From Thermoanaerobaculia bacterium (GTDB lineage Bacteria; Acidobacteriota; Thermoanaerobaculia; JALWYX01): a DNA stretch of 44,407 nucleotides. The notes under the pieces were generated by a model. It saw only the letters and a program-made list of their open reading frames with translations. It searched no databases and was not told where the DNA came from. The translations under genes were made by a program, and so were the position numbers. Each line of letters starts with the position of its first letter. The stretch's first letter is position 1. The stretch lies in the NCBI GenBank assembly GCA_027078415.1, contig JALWYX010000055.1:1-44407 (forward strand), written 5' to 3'. Positions 7,995 to 16,334 of this stretch are shown here, piece after piece.

Positions 7995-8547
7995 GTGGAG
8001 GTTTTATTGGAAATACTGGGTTATACCTCTAATTGTCGTTATAGTAAATCTGGTTTTTCTAGGAGCTCACAAATTTGTTATAGAAGGAAGATTAGCTTCG
8101 CTAGAATCCCAGTTGAAGAACCGTAGGGAAGTTTCTGCAGAGCTTGCTTTATTGCGGAAGGAACTGGAGAAGAGGTTATCCTTGGCCAAAGATGCGGAGA
8201 GAGGGATTAACTACTTTTACAAAGAGGTTCTTGGAAAAGAGAAAGACAGATTTACAGAGCTTGTTAGGGAACTTAGAAAGATTGCTAGGGATAGCGGGTT
8301 GAGTATTTCCTCTATAAGTTATCCTGAAACAGAGATAAAAGAATTTTCTCTAGAGAGAAAATTCTTTACTTTTGGTGTAGTTGGTAACTACAGGCAGCTT
8401 TTTGACTTTGTCTCTCGTATAGAAGTTAGCGATTACTTCTTTTACATAGATAAGATTGCTGTATCTCAAAGGGATGGAGGTTTATTGGATATAAGTATGG
8501 TTATTGCTACTTTTTTTGAAGCGGAAAAGAGGAAAAAAGATATATGA
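7984..8547 (+). CDS. pilO: PilO/GspM-like inner-membrane assembly protein
   Basis: The 187-residue protein has one N-terminal membrane helix (about residues 10-30), a coiled coil of roughly 50 residues, and a small periplasmic alpha/beta domain, which is the PilO plan. The periplasmic part holds LVRELRKIARDSGLSISSI and a GNYRQLFDFVSRIE helix that match the PilO ferredoxin-like domain. It starts with GTG at 7984 inside the end of pilN, supported by AAGGAGG 8 nt upstream. It heterodimerises with PilN in known systems. Its stop overlaps the next start as ATGA, which suggests translational coupling across pilN-pilO-pilP. Primary sequence is weakly conserved in this family, so context carries part of the assignment. 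Confidence 0.78.
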   Translation: MRNKWRFYWKYWVIPLIVVIVNLVFLGAHKFVIEGRLASLESQLKNRREVSAELALLRKELEKRLSLAKDAERGINYFYKEVLGKEKDRFTELVRELRKIARDSGLSISSISYPETEIKEFSLERKFFTFGVVGNYRQLFDFVSRIEVSDYFFYIDKIAVSQRDGGLLDISMVIATFFEAEKRKKDI

Positions 8548-9110
8548 GCGGAAGAACTAAATTCCTTGCAGCTATTTTAATATTTGCAATTGTTGTGTAT
8601 TTAGGAAACCGCTTAAAAGTAGGTAATTTGTTGGGTTATTTTCTTCCCTCTACTCTTATACCTTTGGCTAAAGGTGACGATGTGGATGTTGATCTAGATA
8701 AGCTTGAAGTGGTAGAGCTTAGGCTAGATCTTCTTTCTAGAGTTGATAAGAAGAGTAGTCCGAATATAGGACGTGATCCTTGGAGGTACGGCCAGATTGT
8801 CTCTCGTATAGATACACCACCACCTCCTCCTCCTAAACCTAAGAAAGTTGAGCCTCCTAAAGTCGTAGAAAAGGAAGATGAAGGTCCACGTTTGCCTTCA
8901 TTATCTGGTATATCGTTTTTAGGAAGTTTTGGTCCCGATTATAAGAGGGTTGCTGTTTTTAAGTTTGGTGATGGAACCTTGGAGATTGTTCCAGAGGGGG
9001 ATACTTTTGGAAGAGAGTTTATTGTCAGAAGAGTAGATTATGAGTGGGTTGAGATAGGTTTTGTTAACTTCCCAAATGCACCTACTAGAAAGATATTTGT
9101 TGGAGGATAG
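8544..9110 (+). CDS. PilP/GspC-like protein connecting inner-membrane complex and secretin
   Basis: This 188-residue protein has an N-terminal membrane helix (about residues 7-24) followed by a charged segment. A proline-rich linker (TPPPPPPKPKKVEPPKVVEK, about 91-110) follows. A C-terminal beta domain (about 118-188) has the hydrophobic strand pattern SGISFLGSF...RVAVFKFGDGTLEIVPEGDTF...RVDYEWVEIGF. That is the layout of the homology region of GspC and PilP, which contacts the secretin N0/N1 domains across the periplasm. Unlike PilP it lacks a lipobox and keeps a membrane anchor, so it is closer to GspC in topology. It overlaps pilO by 4 nt and precedes the secretin. Assignment relies on topology, fold pattern and position. 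Confidence 0.72.
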   Translation: MSGRTKFLAAILIFAIVVYLGNRLKVGNLLGYFLPSTLIPLAKGDDVDVDLDKLEVVELRLDLLSRVDKKSSPNIGRDPWRYGQIVSRIDTPPPPPPKPKKVEPPKVVEKEDEGPRLPSLSGISFLGSFGPDYKRVAVFKFGDGTLEIVPEGDTFGREFIVRRVDYEWVEIGFVNFPNAPTRKIFVGG

Positions 9111-9129
9111 TTGGTTGGAGGGAGAATAG

Positions 9130-10890
9130 ATGAAGAAATTTGCATTTTTAGCTGTTTTTCTATTTTTTGCAACTGGGTGTAGGTACCATTATATTCATAA
9201 GCAAGCTAGGTTAGCAGAGCAAAGTGGAGATTACGCAAGGGCAGTAGTATTGTATGAAGAGCTAGTTAAGGCTTATCCTGACAATTTGAGTTATAGAGCT
9301 TCCTTGCGTCAAGTTAGATTTAAGGCTTCTCAATTTCATTTCCGCAGAGGACAGAAATATCAAAGAGTAGGAGAGTACGAAAAGGCTTTAGTAGAGTTTA
9401 GGAAAGCCTTGGAACTTGATCCTACCAATCAGTACGCTAAATCGGAGTTTATGAAGGTAAAAGATATTCTTTCTGGAGACGAGGAGGCTAAAGAAACTCT
9501 GGAAGATATAAAAAAGAGAGTATTGAGAGATGTTAAGCCTCCCACTCTAGATCCACGTTCCCCTGAACCTATAGATCTTAGATTTCCTGAACCAGTTTCT
9601 GTTTTCGATATATACAACGCTCTTGGTAAAGCGTTTGGTATAAATATAGTATTTGATCCTGAGTTAAGGGAAGAGGAGATCTCTATAGAATTGGAAGATG
9701 TGACAGCAGAAGAGGCTCTCGAGATACTTATGCAAGCGGTAGGTCATTTTTACAAAGTTATAGATGAGCACACTATCCTTATAGCTCAGGATACTCCTCA
9801 AAATAGGAAGGCTTATGAATCGTTAGTTATGCAGGTTTATTTTCTTTCTAACGCCGATGCTAAATCTTTGATAAGTCTTCTTAGAACTTTAGTGGATATG
9901 AGAAAAGTCGTGGCTGTAGAAGATTTAAACGCTATAGCTATGAGGGATACTGCTAACAAGGCTAAAATAGCGGAAAGGCTTATCGGTCTTATAGATAAGT
10001 CGAAAGCCGAAGTAGTTGTAGATGTCGAACTGATCCAGATAGATTCTCAAAGTTTGACAGAGTTAGGTGTAAATTTATCGTCTTACTCTATAGTTCAGGG
10101 GCTTGACTTAGGTGAGGAAGGAGGAACTGTAACTATATCGGATATACCTAATATAAGCAGGCAGTGGTGGAGTTTGACATTACCCAGTTTTATTTACAAT
10201 TTTCTTAAACAAAATACCAATGCTGAAGTTCTTGCTAGGCCACAGTTGAGGATATCTGAGAATGAAAAGGCAACTTTGCATATAGGTGATAAGGTGCCTG
10301 TACCTGTTACTCAATTTAACACTGCTCAGACGGTAGGTGGTAATATAGTTCCTATAACCTCTTTTCAGTACCAGGATGTGGGTATAAAAATAGATATAAC
10401 GCCTAGAGTGCATCATAATTTCGAGATAACCTTGGATGTTAAGATAGAAGTGTCGAATATATCTGGATTTGTGGAAGGGGGAGGAGGTCAAAATCTGCCC
10501 AGAATATCTACGAGAAAGATAGAGACAACTATAAGGCTAAAAGACGGAGAAACCAATTTGTTGGCCGGTCTTATACGGGATGATAGTACCTTTTCTAACA
10601 CAGGTGTACCAGGGATAACTGAGATACCTATATTAGGTAGGTTATTTTCAAACTCTCGTAGAGATTCTCAACGCACCGAGCTGGTTTTAACATTAACTCC
10701 CCACATAATACGTAAACCGGATATAACGGAAGAGGATCTATTGCCGTTGTGGATAGGTACTGAGAGAAATCTGTCTTTAAGAGGTTTTAGCCCGCGTGTA
10801 GATTCACCCGTGAAGGGGCCTTTTGATAATAGCGAGAGAGAAGATAAGCTCAAGAAACATTTACAAAAAATTATGAGTAAAGGCAGATAG
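9130..10890 (+). CDS. gspD: Secretin lipoprotein (GspD/PilQ) with N-terminal TPR repeats
   Basis: This is the outer-membrane channel of the system. It has 586 residues. A lipoprotein signal ends in FFATGC (Cys17). Two or three TPR-like repeats follow at about 27-110, with YARAVVLYEELVKAYPDN and YEKALVEFRKALELDPTN as typical TPR helices. An STN/N0 domain follows (about 135-220), then one NolW-type N domain (about 228-290). The C-terminal secretin domain (about 330-550) contains ARPQLRISENEKATLHIGDKVPVPV and the final VPGITEIPILGRLF motif. The multiple N domains of classic GspD are reduced to one. Built-in lipidation and TPRs probably replace a separate pilotin. GGAGGGAG precedes the ATG. The next genes, after 39 nt, encode pseudopilins. 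Confidence 0.92.
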   Translation: MKKFAFLAVFLFFATGCRYHYIHKQARLAEQSGDYARAVVLYEELVKAYPDNLSYRASLRQVRFKASQFHFRRGQKYQRVGEYEKALVEFRKALELDPTNQYAKSEFMKVKDILSGDEEAKETLEDIKKRVLRDVKPPTLDPRSPEPIDLRFPEPVSVFDIYNALGKAFGINIVFDPELREEEISIELEDVTAEEALEILMQAVGHFYKVIDEHTILIAQDTPQNRKAYESLVMQVYFLSNADAKSLISLLRTLVDMRKVVAVEDLNAIAMRDTANKAKIAERLIGLIDKSKAEVVVDVELIQIDSQSLTELGVNLSSYSIVQGLDLGEEGGTVTISDIPNISRQWWSLTLPSFIYNFLKQNTNAEVLARPQLRISENEKATLHIGDKVPVPVTQFNTAQTVGGNIVPITSFQYQDVGIKIDITPRVHHNFEITLDVKIEVSNISGFVEGGGGQNLPRISTRKIETTIRLKDGETNLLAGLIRDDSTFSNTGVPGITEIPILGRLFSNSRRDSQRTELVLTLTPHIIRKPDITEEDLLPLWIGTERNLSLRGFSPRVDSPVKGPFDNSEREDKLKKHLQKIMSKGR

Positions 10891-10929
10891 ATGGGATGAA
10901 AAATTTTTCGTAAACTTTTTTTGTGAAGG

Positions 10930-11385
10930 ATGATGAGAGAAAAAGGTTATTCGTTAGCAGAGTTGGTTATGGTAACCTCTATTCTTGCTATACTAGCTTC
11001 AATAGCTCTTCCTTCTATAAAGTATACTAACAGAAGGTTAAAAGAGGCTGAGCTTAGGCAGGCTTTAAGAAGTATGAGAAACGCTATAGATGAGTTTAAA
11101 AGGTATTCCGATCTTGGTTTAATATCACCTGACTTTGGGACAGACGGTTATCCTAAAGATTTAGAGGTTCTTGTGGAAGGTGTCCCTTTGGTGGGAATGA
11201 TAGACAAAAAAATACGTTTTCTTAGAAAAATACCTGTAGATCCAATGACAGGAAAGGCTGAGTGGGGTCTTAGAAGCTATCAAGATGAATGGAACTCTAC
11301 TAGCTGGGGAGGAGAAAACGTGTACGATGTTTACTCTTTGAGTGAAGGCGTTGGGTTAAATGGTATACCTTACAGGGAGTGGTGA
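10930..11385 (+). CDS. GspG-like pseudopilin 1
   Basis: The protein (151 residues from this ATG; a second ATG at 10933 is equally possible) has a prepilin leader ending in EKG before YSLAELV. Cleavage and methylation would be at Gly6/Tyr7 by a prepilin peptidase, which is not in this window. Glu is present at mature position 5. The hydrophobic N-terminal helix runs to about residue 30, followed by the LRxALRSMRNAIDEFKRYSD helix usual in GspG. The RKIPVDPMTGKAEWGLRSY segment resembles the calcium-loop region of GspG. The C-terminus ends at NGIPYREW. The next pseudopilin starts 4 nt after the stop. The 39 nt before the gene contain GAAAAATTTTTC and a T-run but no proper hairpin. Confidence 0.85.
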   Translation: MMREKGYSLAELVMVTSILAILASIALPSIKYTNRRLKEAELRQALRSMRNAIDEFKRYSDLGLISPDFGTDGYPKDLEVLVEGVPLVGMIDKKIRFLRKIPVDPMTGKAEWGLRSYQDEWNSTSWGGENVYDVYSLSEGVGLNGIPYREW

Positions 11386-11389
11386 GATT

Positions 11390-11803
11390 ATGCGTGGAGA
11401 AAAAGGTTTTACCTTGATGGAGCTTATAATAGTTATAGCTATAATAGGAATTCTCGCTACTGTGGCTATGCCTAGAATGCTCCATCTGCCAAAAAAGGCG
11501 AAGGAAGCAGCTCTTAAGACAGATCTGCTGGTTATGAGAGACGCTATAGATCAGTATTACGGTGATAAGGGACACTACCCTCCTTCTCTAGAAGCTCTTG
11601 TTGAAGAAGGATATTTGAGAAAGATTCCTGTAGATCCCTTTACTAAGAGGAACGACACGTGGGTTGTAGTATATGAAGAGCAAGATCTAGAAGAACCTCC
11701 TCCGGAGACCGAAGTGCCTGAAACAGGAGAAGTAGGCATAATAGATGTTCACTCGGGTTACGAGGGGAAAGCTCTCGATGGTTCGCTTATAAGCGAGTGG
11801 TGA
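11390..11803 (+). CDS. gspG: GspG-like major pseudopilin 2
   Basis: Starting at the ATG at 11390, this 137-residue protein begins MRGEKG followed by FTLMELIIVIAIIGILATVAMP, the most canonical prepilin leader of the three here. Cleavage falls after Gly6 and Glu is at mature position 5. The helix continues to ALKTDLLVMRDAIDQYYGDKGHYPPSLEALVEEGY, a classical GspG block. RKIPVDPFTKRNDTW follows, the equivalent of the GspG calcium-binding region. It is the best candidate for the major pseudopilin. An upstream in-frame start would add a non-leader extension and is rejected. It ends in SEW and its last codons overlap the GTG start of the third pseudopilin by 7 nt. Confidence 0.88.
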   Translation: MRGEKGFTLMELIIVIAIIGILATVAMPRMLHLPKKAKEAALKTDLLVMRDAIDQYYGDKGHYPPSLEALVEEGYLRKIPVDPFTKRNDTWVVVYEEQDLEEPPPETEVPETGEVGIIDVHSGYEGKALDGSLISEW

Positions 11804-12609
11804 AAAGAGAGAAAGGTTATAGCCTGGCTTATTTGATAGTTGCTATTACTGTACTTAACGTGGTGGTAGCTACAGCGTTGCCGGTTTGGAGTACTTTCAT
11901 AAAGAGAGAAAAGGAGGAAGAACTGATATTTAGAGGGCTACAATACGCGGAAGCTATAAGGGTTTTTAAGAGAAGATTTGGAAGATATCCTAACAAGTTG
12001 GAAGAGTTGTTGAAAAATGAACCTAGATCTATAAGGCAACTTTGGAGAGACCCTATGACTGGAAAAGTTGATTGGGTACCTATAGTGGCAATAGGGTCTC
12101 AAGGTGGGCCTGCAGGTATTCCTGGAGGAGTGAAACCTCCTAAGGGAGGAAAAGGTGGAGGGTTACCTCCTATTTTGGGAGGAGGTAAACTTGGTCCCAA
12201 ACTGATGCAGATGCCCAAAGGTGATCTTCCCTTAAGGGATAAAGGTTTACCTTCTGTTGGGGATGGAGATATGGATGATTCCTTTGGTGATACAGATAAA
12301 AAACTTATAACGGGACCTATAAAAGGTGTTAGAAGTAGGAGTAAAGGAAAAGCTATGAAGATATTTTTAGGAAAAGATCGGTACAATCAGTGGGCGTTTA
12401 CCGAAGAGCTGCTTCTTTATCCTGTAGGAATAGGTAAGGACGGGGGTGTTCCCAGATTGAATGCTATCTGGATAGGTAGACCTCTTAGGCCAGGTTTAGC
12501 TACTCCGCAACCTGGAGGCAAGCCTGGAGCTCCTCCTACAGGTGGTCCTTTGCCTCCACCTCCTCCTGGAGTGCCAAAAGGAGACCTACCTTTACCTCCT
12601 AAAAGATAG
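11797..12609 (+). CDS. GspG-related pseudopilin 3, Glu5-less, with Gly/Pro-rich extension
   Basis: This 270-residue protein starts with GTG (11797, or the adjacent GTG at 11800). Its prepilin leader is KREKG followed by YSLAYLIVAITVLNVVVATALP. Mature position 5 is Tyr where Glu is nearly invariant; GspK-type tip pseudopilins also lack Glu5. A GspG-like helix and LWRDPMTGKVDW follow. The chain then becomes Gly/Pro/Lys-rich over about residues 100-185, returns to an ordered segment (DRYNQWAFTEELLLYPVGIG, about 195-230), and ends in a proline-rich tail with repeated KGDLPL. The low-complexity regions are about 40% of the protein. It may sit at the pseudopilus tip or act in substrate contact, by analogy only. 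dut begins 1 nt after its stop. Confidence 0.78.
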   Translation: MVKREKGYSLAYLIVAITVLNVVVATALPVWSTFIKREKEEELIFRGLQYAEAIRVFKRRFGRYPNKLEELLKNEPRSIRQLWRDPMTGKVDWVPIVAIGSQGGPAGIPGGVKPPKGGKGGGLPPILGGGKLGPKLMQMPKGDLPLRDKGLPSVGDGDMDDSFGDTDKKLITGPIKGVRSRSKGKAMKIFLGKDRYNQWAFTEELLLYPVGIGKDGGVPRLNAIWIGRPLRPGLATPQPGGKPGAPPTGGPLPPPPPGVPKGDLPLPPKR

Positions 12610-12610
12610 A

Positions 12611-13057
12611 ATGTCTATCGTTGTAAAGATAAAAACTCTACCTCATGCCGAAAATTTGGATTTACCAGCTAAAGCTACTTCTCTCAGTTCTGGGTACGAC
12701 TTATACGCAGCTGTAGAAGAAGAAGTTGTAATACCACCTTCTCAGATAGCTTTGATTCCTACGGGTATATCTTTGGAAATACCTAGAGGCTACGAAGCAC
12801 AAGTGCGCCCTAGAAGTGGTTTGGCTATCAAACACGGCATAACTTTGCTTAATTCACCAGGTACAATAGATGCCGATTATAGAGGAGAGATAAAAGTTAT
12901 AGTTATTAACTTAGGAAAGGAAAATTTTATCGTTAGAAGAGGTGACAGAATAGCTCAAATGGTTTTTATGAGGGTTGAAGAAGTCGAATTTAAAAAGGTT
13001 GATTCGCTAACGGGCACCTCAAGAGGTAATAAAGGATTTGGATCTACTGGTATTTGA
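12611..13057 (+). CDS. dut: dUTP pyrophosphatase (trimeric dUTPase)
   Basis: Dut hydrolyses dUTP to dUMP and pyrophosphate, keeping uracil out of DNA and feeding dTMP synthesis. The 148-residue protein has all five trimeric dUTPase motifs: SGYDLYAA (motif 1), RPRSGLAIKHG (2), GTIDADYRGEIKV (3, with the catalytic Asp/Tyr), RGDRIAQMV (4) and RGNKGFGSTG (5, the C-terminal phosphate-binding arm). The ATG at 12611 gives a standard N-terminus. An upstream in-frame ATG at 12542 would lie inside the pseudopilin gene and is not used. It follows that gene after 1 nt, so it is probably the last gene of the secretion transcript although its function is unrelated. Confidence 0.96.
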   Translation: MSIVVKIKTLPHAENLDLPAKATSLSSGYDLYAAVEEEVVIPPSQIALIPTGISLEIPRGYEAQVRPRSGLAIKHGITLLNSPGTIDADYRGEIKVIVINLGKENFIVRRGDRIAQMVFMRVEEVEFKKVDSLTGTSRGNKGFGSTGI

Positions 13058-13497
13058 ACTTCTTTCTTCTCTATAAATAAAGTGTTTTTTGCTTTATCTG
13101 TTATATTTTTATTGTGTTTTATTGTGTATAGAAAGGATAGCTGGAATTATTAAAAAGTCAACGTTTTGCATGATCTTGGAATAGAAACAATTTTATAACT
13201 TGAATTTAGCGAGGAAAGTTTGGTGCCTGTTTATTTACTTTTGTCAGTTTTATATGGAAAGGGCATTGAGAGCAGCTTTTGTTTTTATTTTTATATTGCG
13301 CTTGGTTATTAGATGTTCGTTGAGTTTCATAGTAGTGCTAAAAGTGAAGTAGGTTGGAATGTAAAAGGTTGTATGTGTATTTATCATATCGGCGTTTATT
13401 TTCTATGTGTTGCAGCGTTTTATATGTAAAGGGTATGTAGATTTGTTGTGGATATAAGGTTGTTAGCAATTTGCAAATTAATTTCAAATCAAGTTTT
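13058..13497. other. 440-bp gene-free AT-rich spacer between convergent dut and lepA
   Basis: This is the only gap above 300 bp in the window. I see no tRNA and no convincing protein gene. The longest suggestive frame is a 32-codon hydrophobic ORF at 13254-13352 (starting MERALRAAFVF) with no Shine-Dalgarno site. A weak 6-bp inverted repeat, ATAAAG/CTTTAT (13077-13082 and 13092-13097), lies just after dut and might be part of an inefficient terminator. A perfect palindrome, AATTTGCAAATT, sits at 13468-13479, just beyond the lepA stop. A 25-bp imperfect repeat pair is listed separately. The stretch could be a decayed gene or an unrecognised small RNA. Confidence 0.5.
13247..13441. repeat. Imperfect direct repeat pair inside the dut-lepA spacer
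   Basis: GTTTTATATG followed by one variable base and AAAGGG occurs at 13247-13263 and again at 13417-13433. Similarity continues weakly to 13271 and 13441, giving roughly 20 matches in 25 bases by eye. The starts are 170 bp apart. Two copies are too few to call an array, and no terminal inverted repeats or transposase remnants accompany them. Confidence 0.35.
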
Positions 13498-15294
13498 CTA
13501 TTTATCTTTTACTTTAAGGATTGCGAGAAAAGCTTCTTGAGGAATTTCCACTTTACCAACCATTTTCATTCTTTTTTTTCCTTCTTTTTGTTTTTCAAGG
13601 AGTTTCTTTTTACGTGTTACATCTCCACCGTAGCATTTAGCTAAGACGTTTTTTCTCAGAGGTTTTATTGTTTCTCTCGCTATAACTCTTGAACCTATTG
13701 CTGCTTGTATTGCGACTTCAAACAGTTGTCTGGGTATTATCTCTTTCATTTTTTCTACCAGTTGTCTTCCTTTTTGATACGCTTTTTCTTTGTGAACTAT
13801 TACTGACAAAGCGTCTACAGGTTTACCGTTTACAAGTATGTCTAGCTTTACAAGAGAACTACGTTTGTAGCCTGCTATTTCGTAGTCTAAGGATGCGTAG
13901 CCTCGTGATATAGATTTTAGTTCGTCGTAAAAATCGAAAACGATTTCTGCTAATGGTAGTTCGTATTCCAACACAGCACGTTCTTTATCTGGGTAGTATA
14001 TACTTTTTTGAACTCCTCTTCTTTTTTGACAAAGTGTTATTATGGCGCCTACATATTCAGCTTTTGAGATAATGGTAGCGTTTATGTAAGGTTCTTCCAT
14101 AAATAGAATATCGTTTGCAGGAGGAAGCTTACTAGGGTTATCTATTTCTATAATATCTTTCTTTTTAGTATGTACTCTGTATCTAACACCTGGGGCTGTT
14201 ACTATTAGTGGGATACCAAATTCTCGTTCTAAACGAGATTTTACAATGTCGAGATGAAGTAAGCCCAGGAAACCGCATCTAAATCCGAATCCGAGAGCGT
14301 TTGAGTTTTCCGGCTCAAAAGAGAAGGCGGCGTCATTTAGTTTGAGTTTTTCTACAGCGTCGCGTAACTGTTGGTAATCGTCGGAATTTATGGGGAAGAG
14401 ACCTGCGAATACCATAGGTTTTATTTCTCTAAATCCGGGAAGCGGTTCTTTAGCTGGTTTAATTGCGTGCGTTACTGTATCACCTACTCTCGCATTGGCG
14501 ATCTCTTTTATGCCAGCGAAAAAGTATCCCACTTCGCCTGCTGCAAGTTTTGTTACCTTGGAAGGTTTAGGCGTGAAAACCCCAACTTCATCGACCTCGT
14601 ATTCTTTTTGGGTGGAAAATAGTTTGATCTTGTCACCTGTTTTTATTTCACCTTCAAATACTCGTATTAAGCATCCTACTCCTCTATAAGAGTCGTACCA
14701 TGAGTCTATAATCAATGCTCTTAAAGGGGCATTTATCTCTCCTTTAGGAGGTGGTATGTAAGTTATTATGGCTTCTAATAATTCTTCTATCCCTATTCCT
14801 TTTTTTGCTGAGGTCAATACCGCATTTTCAGCGGGTATACCTATTACTTCTTCAATCTCTTCTCTTATTTTGTCAGGGTTGCTAGAGGGCAGATCTATTT
14901 TGTTTATTACTGGAACTATTTCTAGACCTTCGTTTACTGCCAAGTAAGCGTTTGCTAGTGTTTGGGCTTGTACTCCCTGTATTGCGTCTACTACTAGCAG
15001 TGCTCCTTCACATGCTGCTAAACTACGAGATACTTCGTAAGTAAAGTCTACATGTCCAGGTGTATCTATTAGATTCAATATGTAATTTTCTCCGTCTTTT
15101 GAAACGTAAGGAATTCTAACTGTTCTAGACTTTATAGTTATACCGCGTTCTCTTTCAAGCTCCATATCGTCGAGTAACTGGTCTACCATTTCTCGTTCAC
15201 TAACCACTCCTGTTTTTTCTAAGATTCTGTCTGCAAGGGTAGATTTTCCGTGATCTATATGTGCTATTATAGAAAAATTTCTTATCTTTTCCAT
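13498..15294 (-). CDS. lepA: Elongation factor 4 (LepA) GTPase
   Basis: LepA/EF4 is a ribosome-binding GTPase related to EF-G, linked to back-translocation and 30S assembly. The 598-residue protein is full length. G1 is [13 protein letters not shown] at the N-terminus, G3 is DTPGHVDF and G4 is [11 protein letters not shown]-like domains II, III and V follow, and the LepA-specific C-terminal domain has [26 protein letters not shown] and the closing [12 protein letters not shown]. The start overlaps the upstream tsaD stop by 13 nt, so it is translated from the same message. It is the last gene of a four-gene minus-strand unit and is followed by the 440-bp spacer. Confidence 0.97.
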   Translation of the reverse strand: MEKIRNFSIIAHIDHGKSTLADRILEKTGVVSEREMVDQLLDDMELERERGITIKSRTVRIPYVSKDGENYILNLIDTPGHVDFTYEVSRSLAACEGALLVVDAIQGVQAQTLANAYLAVNEGLEIVPVINKIDLPSSNPDKIREEIEEVIGIPAENAVLTSAKKGIGIEELLEAIITYIPPPKGEINAPLRALIIDSWYDSYRGVGCLIRVFEGEIKTGDKIKLFSTQKEYEVDEVGVFTPKPSKVTKLAAGEVGYFFAGIKEIANARVGDTVTHAIKPAKEPLPGFREIKPMVFAGLFPINSDDYQQLRDAVEKLKLNDAAFSFEPENSNALGFGFRCGFLGLLHLDIVKSRLEREFGIPLIVTAPGVRYRVHTKKKDIIEIDNPSKLPPANDILFMEEPYINATIISKAEYVGAIITLCQKRRGVQKSIYYPDKERAVLEYELPLAEIVFDFYDELKSISRGYASLDYEIAGYKRSSLVKLDILVNGKPVDALSVIVHKEKAYQKGRQLVEKMKEIIPRQLFEVAIQAAIGSRVIARETIKPLRKNVLAKCYGGDVTRKKKLLEKQKEGKKRMKMVGKVEIPQEAFLAILKVKDK

Positions 15295-16334
15295 TTTTTT
15301 ACATATTCTGAAATACTGCTTACTTCTGCTGATATGTCAGAGCTTTTTTCCTTGCCCTTTAGCTTTAGGAGAGCTGCGAATCCTATTATTGCCGCGTTGT
15401 CAGCTGCGTACTCTAAGTTTACTAAATTTAACTCTATCCCGTTTGATACAGCCCATTCGGTCAATCTTTTTCTAAGTAGAGCATTCGCAGCTGCACCGCC
15501 CGAGACTGCTAAGTAGTTTATACCAGTAGATCTTTTAAGCCTTTCTAATCTGGACAATATTTGCTCTACAGCTGCAGCTCTAAAGGATGCTAATATATCT
15601 AGTATTTCTTGGGGGAATTTTCCTTCTTGTGGGTTTTCTACTCTCTGTTCTGGAATAAATTTTGTTTTATCTATTGCTCTTATAGCGGCACTTTTTAGGC
15701 CAGAAAACGAAAAATCCAGTTCGCCTTCCATATAAGGGATTGTAAATCTAATCTTTTCCTGTCCCAAATTGGCTAAATAGTCTACTTTAGGTCCCTGCGG
15801 GTAAGCTAGTCCTATTTTTTTACCTATTTTGTCAAACACCTCTCCAAAAGCGTCATCTCGTGTAGTTGAAATTAGTTTTATAGATAAATTATTAATTGTA
15901 AAAAGAGCTGTGTGTCCCCCTGATACTACTAGTGCTACAAACTTATCTGGTATGTGATCAGGTTTTTCTGGATATGGTTTGAGGAAAGGAGAGAATATAT
16001 GTCCTTCGAGATGATCTACAGCTATAAAACGTTTATTTGCTCCGAAAGCTAATGCCTTTGCGAAGCAAAATCCTACTAGCAAGGATCCAACTAAACCTGG
16101 AGCGCGAGTTGCCGCTATAGTATCTATTGTGCTGAGTTTTTTGCTGTCTACGACTGCTTTGAACAGCGTTGGGAGGTTTATTAAATGTTCTCTGGATGCT
16201 ACTTCTGGTATTATTCCCCCGTATGGGATGTGCTTTTCGATTTGTCGCGCTAATAGATTTTGAAGAACTACGCCTTCTTCTGATAGTAGTGCTATGCCTA
16301 AGTCGTCGCACGAGGATTCAAATGCTAGTATCAT
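15282..16334 (-). CDS. tsaD: tRNA N6-threonylcarbamoyladenosine (t6A37) transferase subunit TsaD
   Basis: TsaD, with TsaB and TsaE, transfers the threonylcarbamoyl group from TC-AMP to A37 of ANN-reading tRNAs. This 350-residue ASKH-fold protein shows the family pattern: [13 protein letters not shown] at the N-terminus (usually ETSCDE), [27 protein letters not shown], metal-binding [13 protein letters not shown], and a C-terminal [16 protein letters not shown]. It overlaps the upstream aldehyde dehydrogenase by 4 nt (ATGA) and lepA by 13 nt. tsaE lies about 11 kb away in another unit; tsaB and tsaC are not in the window. Because AUA is used heavily for Ile here, t6A on ANN-decoding tRNAs should matter, but that is inference. 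Confidence 0.96.
   Translation of the reverse strand: MILAFESSCDDLGIALLSEEGVVLQNLLARQIEKHIPYGGIIPEVASREHLINLPTLFKAVVDSKKLSTIDTIAATRAPGLVGSLLVGFCFAKALAFGANKRFIAVDHLEGHIFSPFLKPYPEKPDHIPDKFVALVVSGGHTALFTINNLSIKLISTTRDDAFGEVFDKIGKKIGLAYPQGPKVDYLANLGQEKIRFTIPYMEGELDFSFSGLKSAAIRAIDKTKFIPEQRVENPQEGKFPQEILDILASFRAAAVEQILSRLERLKRSTGINYLAVSGGAAANALLRKRLTEWAVSNGIELNLVNLEYAADNAAIIGFAALLKLKGKEKSSDISAEVSSISEYVKKWKR

Noticed and set aside
10898-10922. GAAAAATTTTTC followed by a T-run after the secretin gene, as a possible terminator
   Set aside because: The palindrome has no loop and no G/C in the stem, so it would not form a stable terminator hairpin. The pseudopilins that follow belong functionally with the upstream genes.
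13077-13097. ATAAAG/CTTTAT inverted repeat after dut as a terminator
   Set aside because: The stem is 6 bp and mostly A/T, with a 9-nt loop and only a loose T-rich tail; it is too weak to call.
13254-13352. 32-codon hydrophobic ORF as a small membrane-protein gene
   Set aside because: There is no Shine-Dalgarno site, the length is within chance expectation for AT-rich DNA, and nothing supports translation. It is kept only as part of a finding.
13247-13441. Possible CRISPR remnant from the repeat pair
   Set aside because: There are only two imperfect copies 170 bp apart, with no further units and no cas genes nearby.
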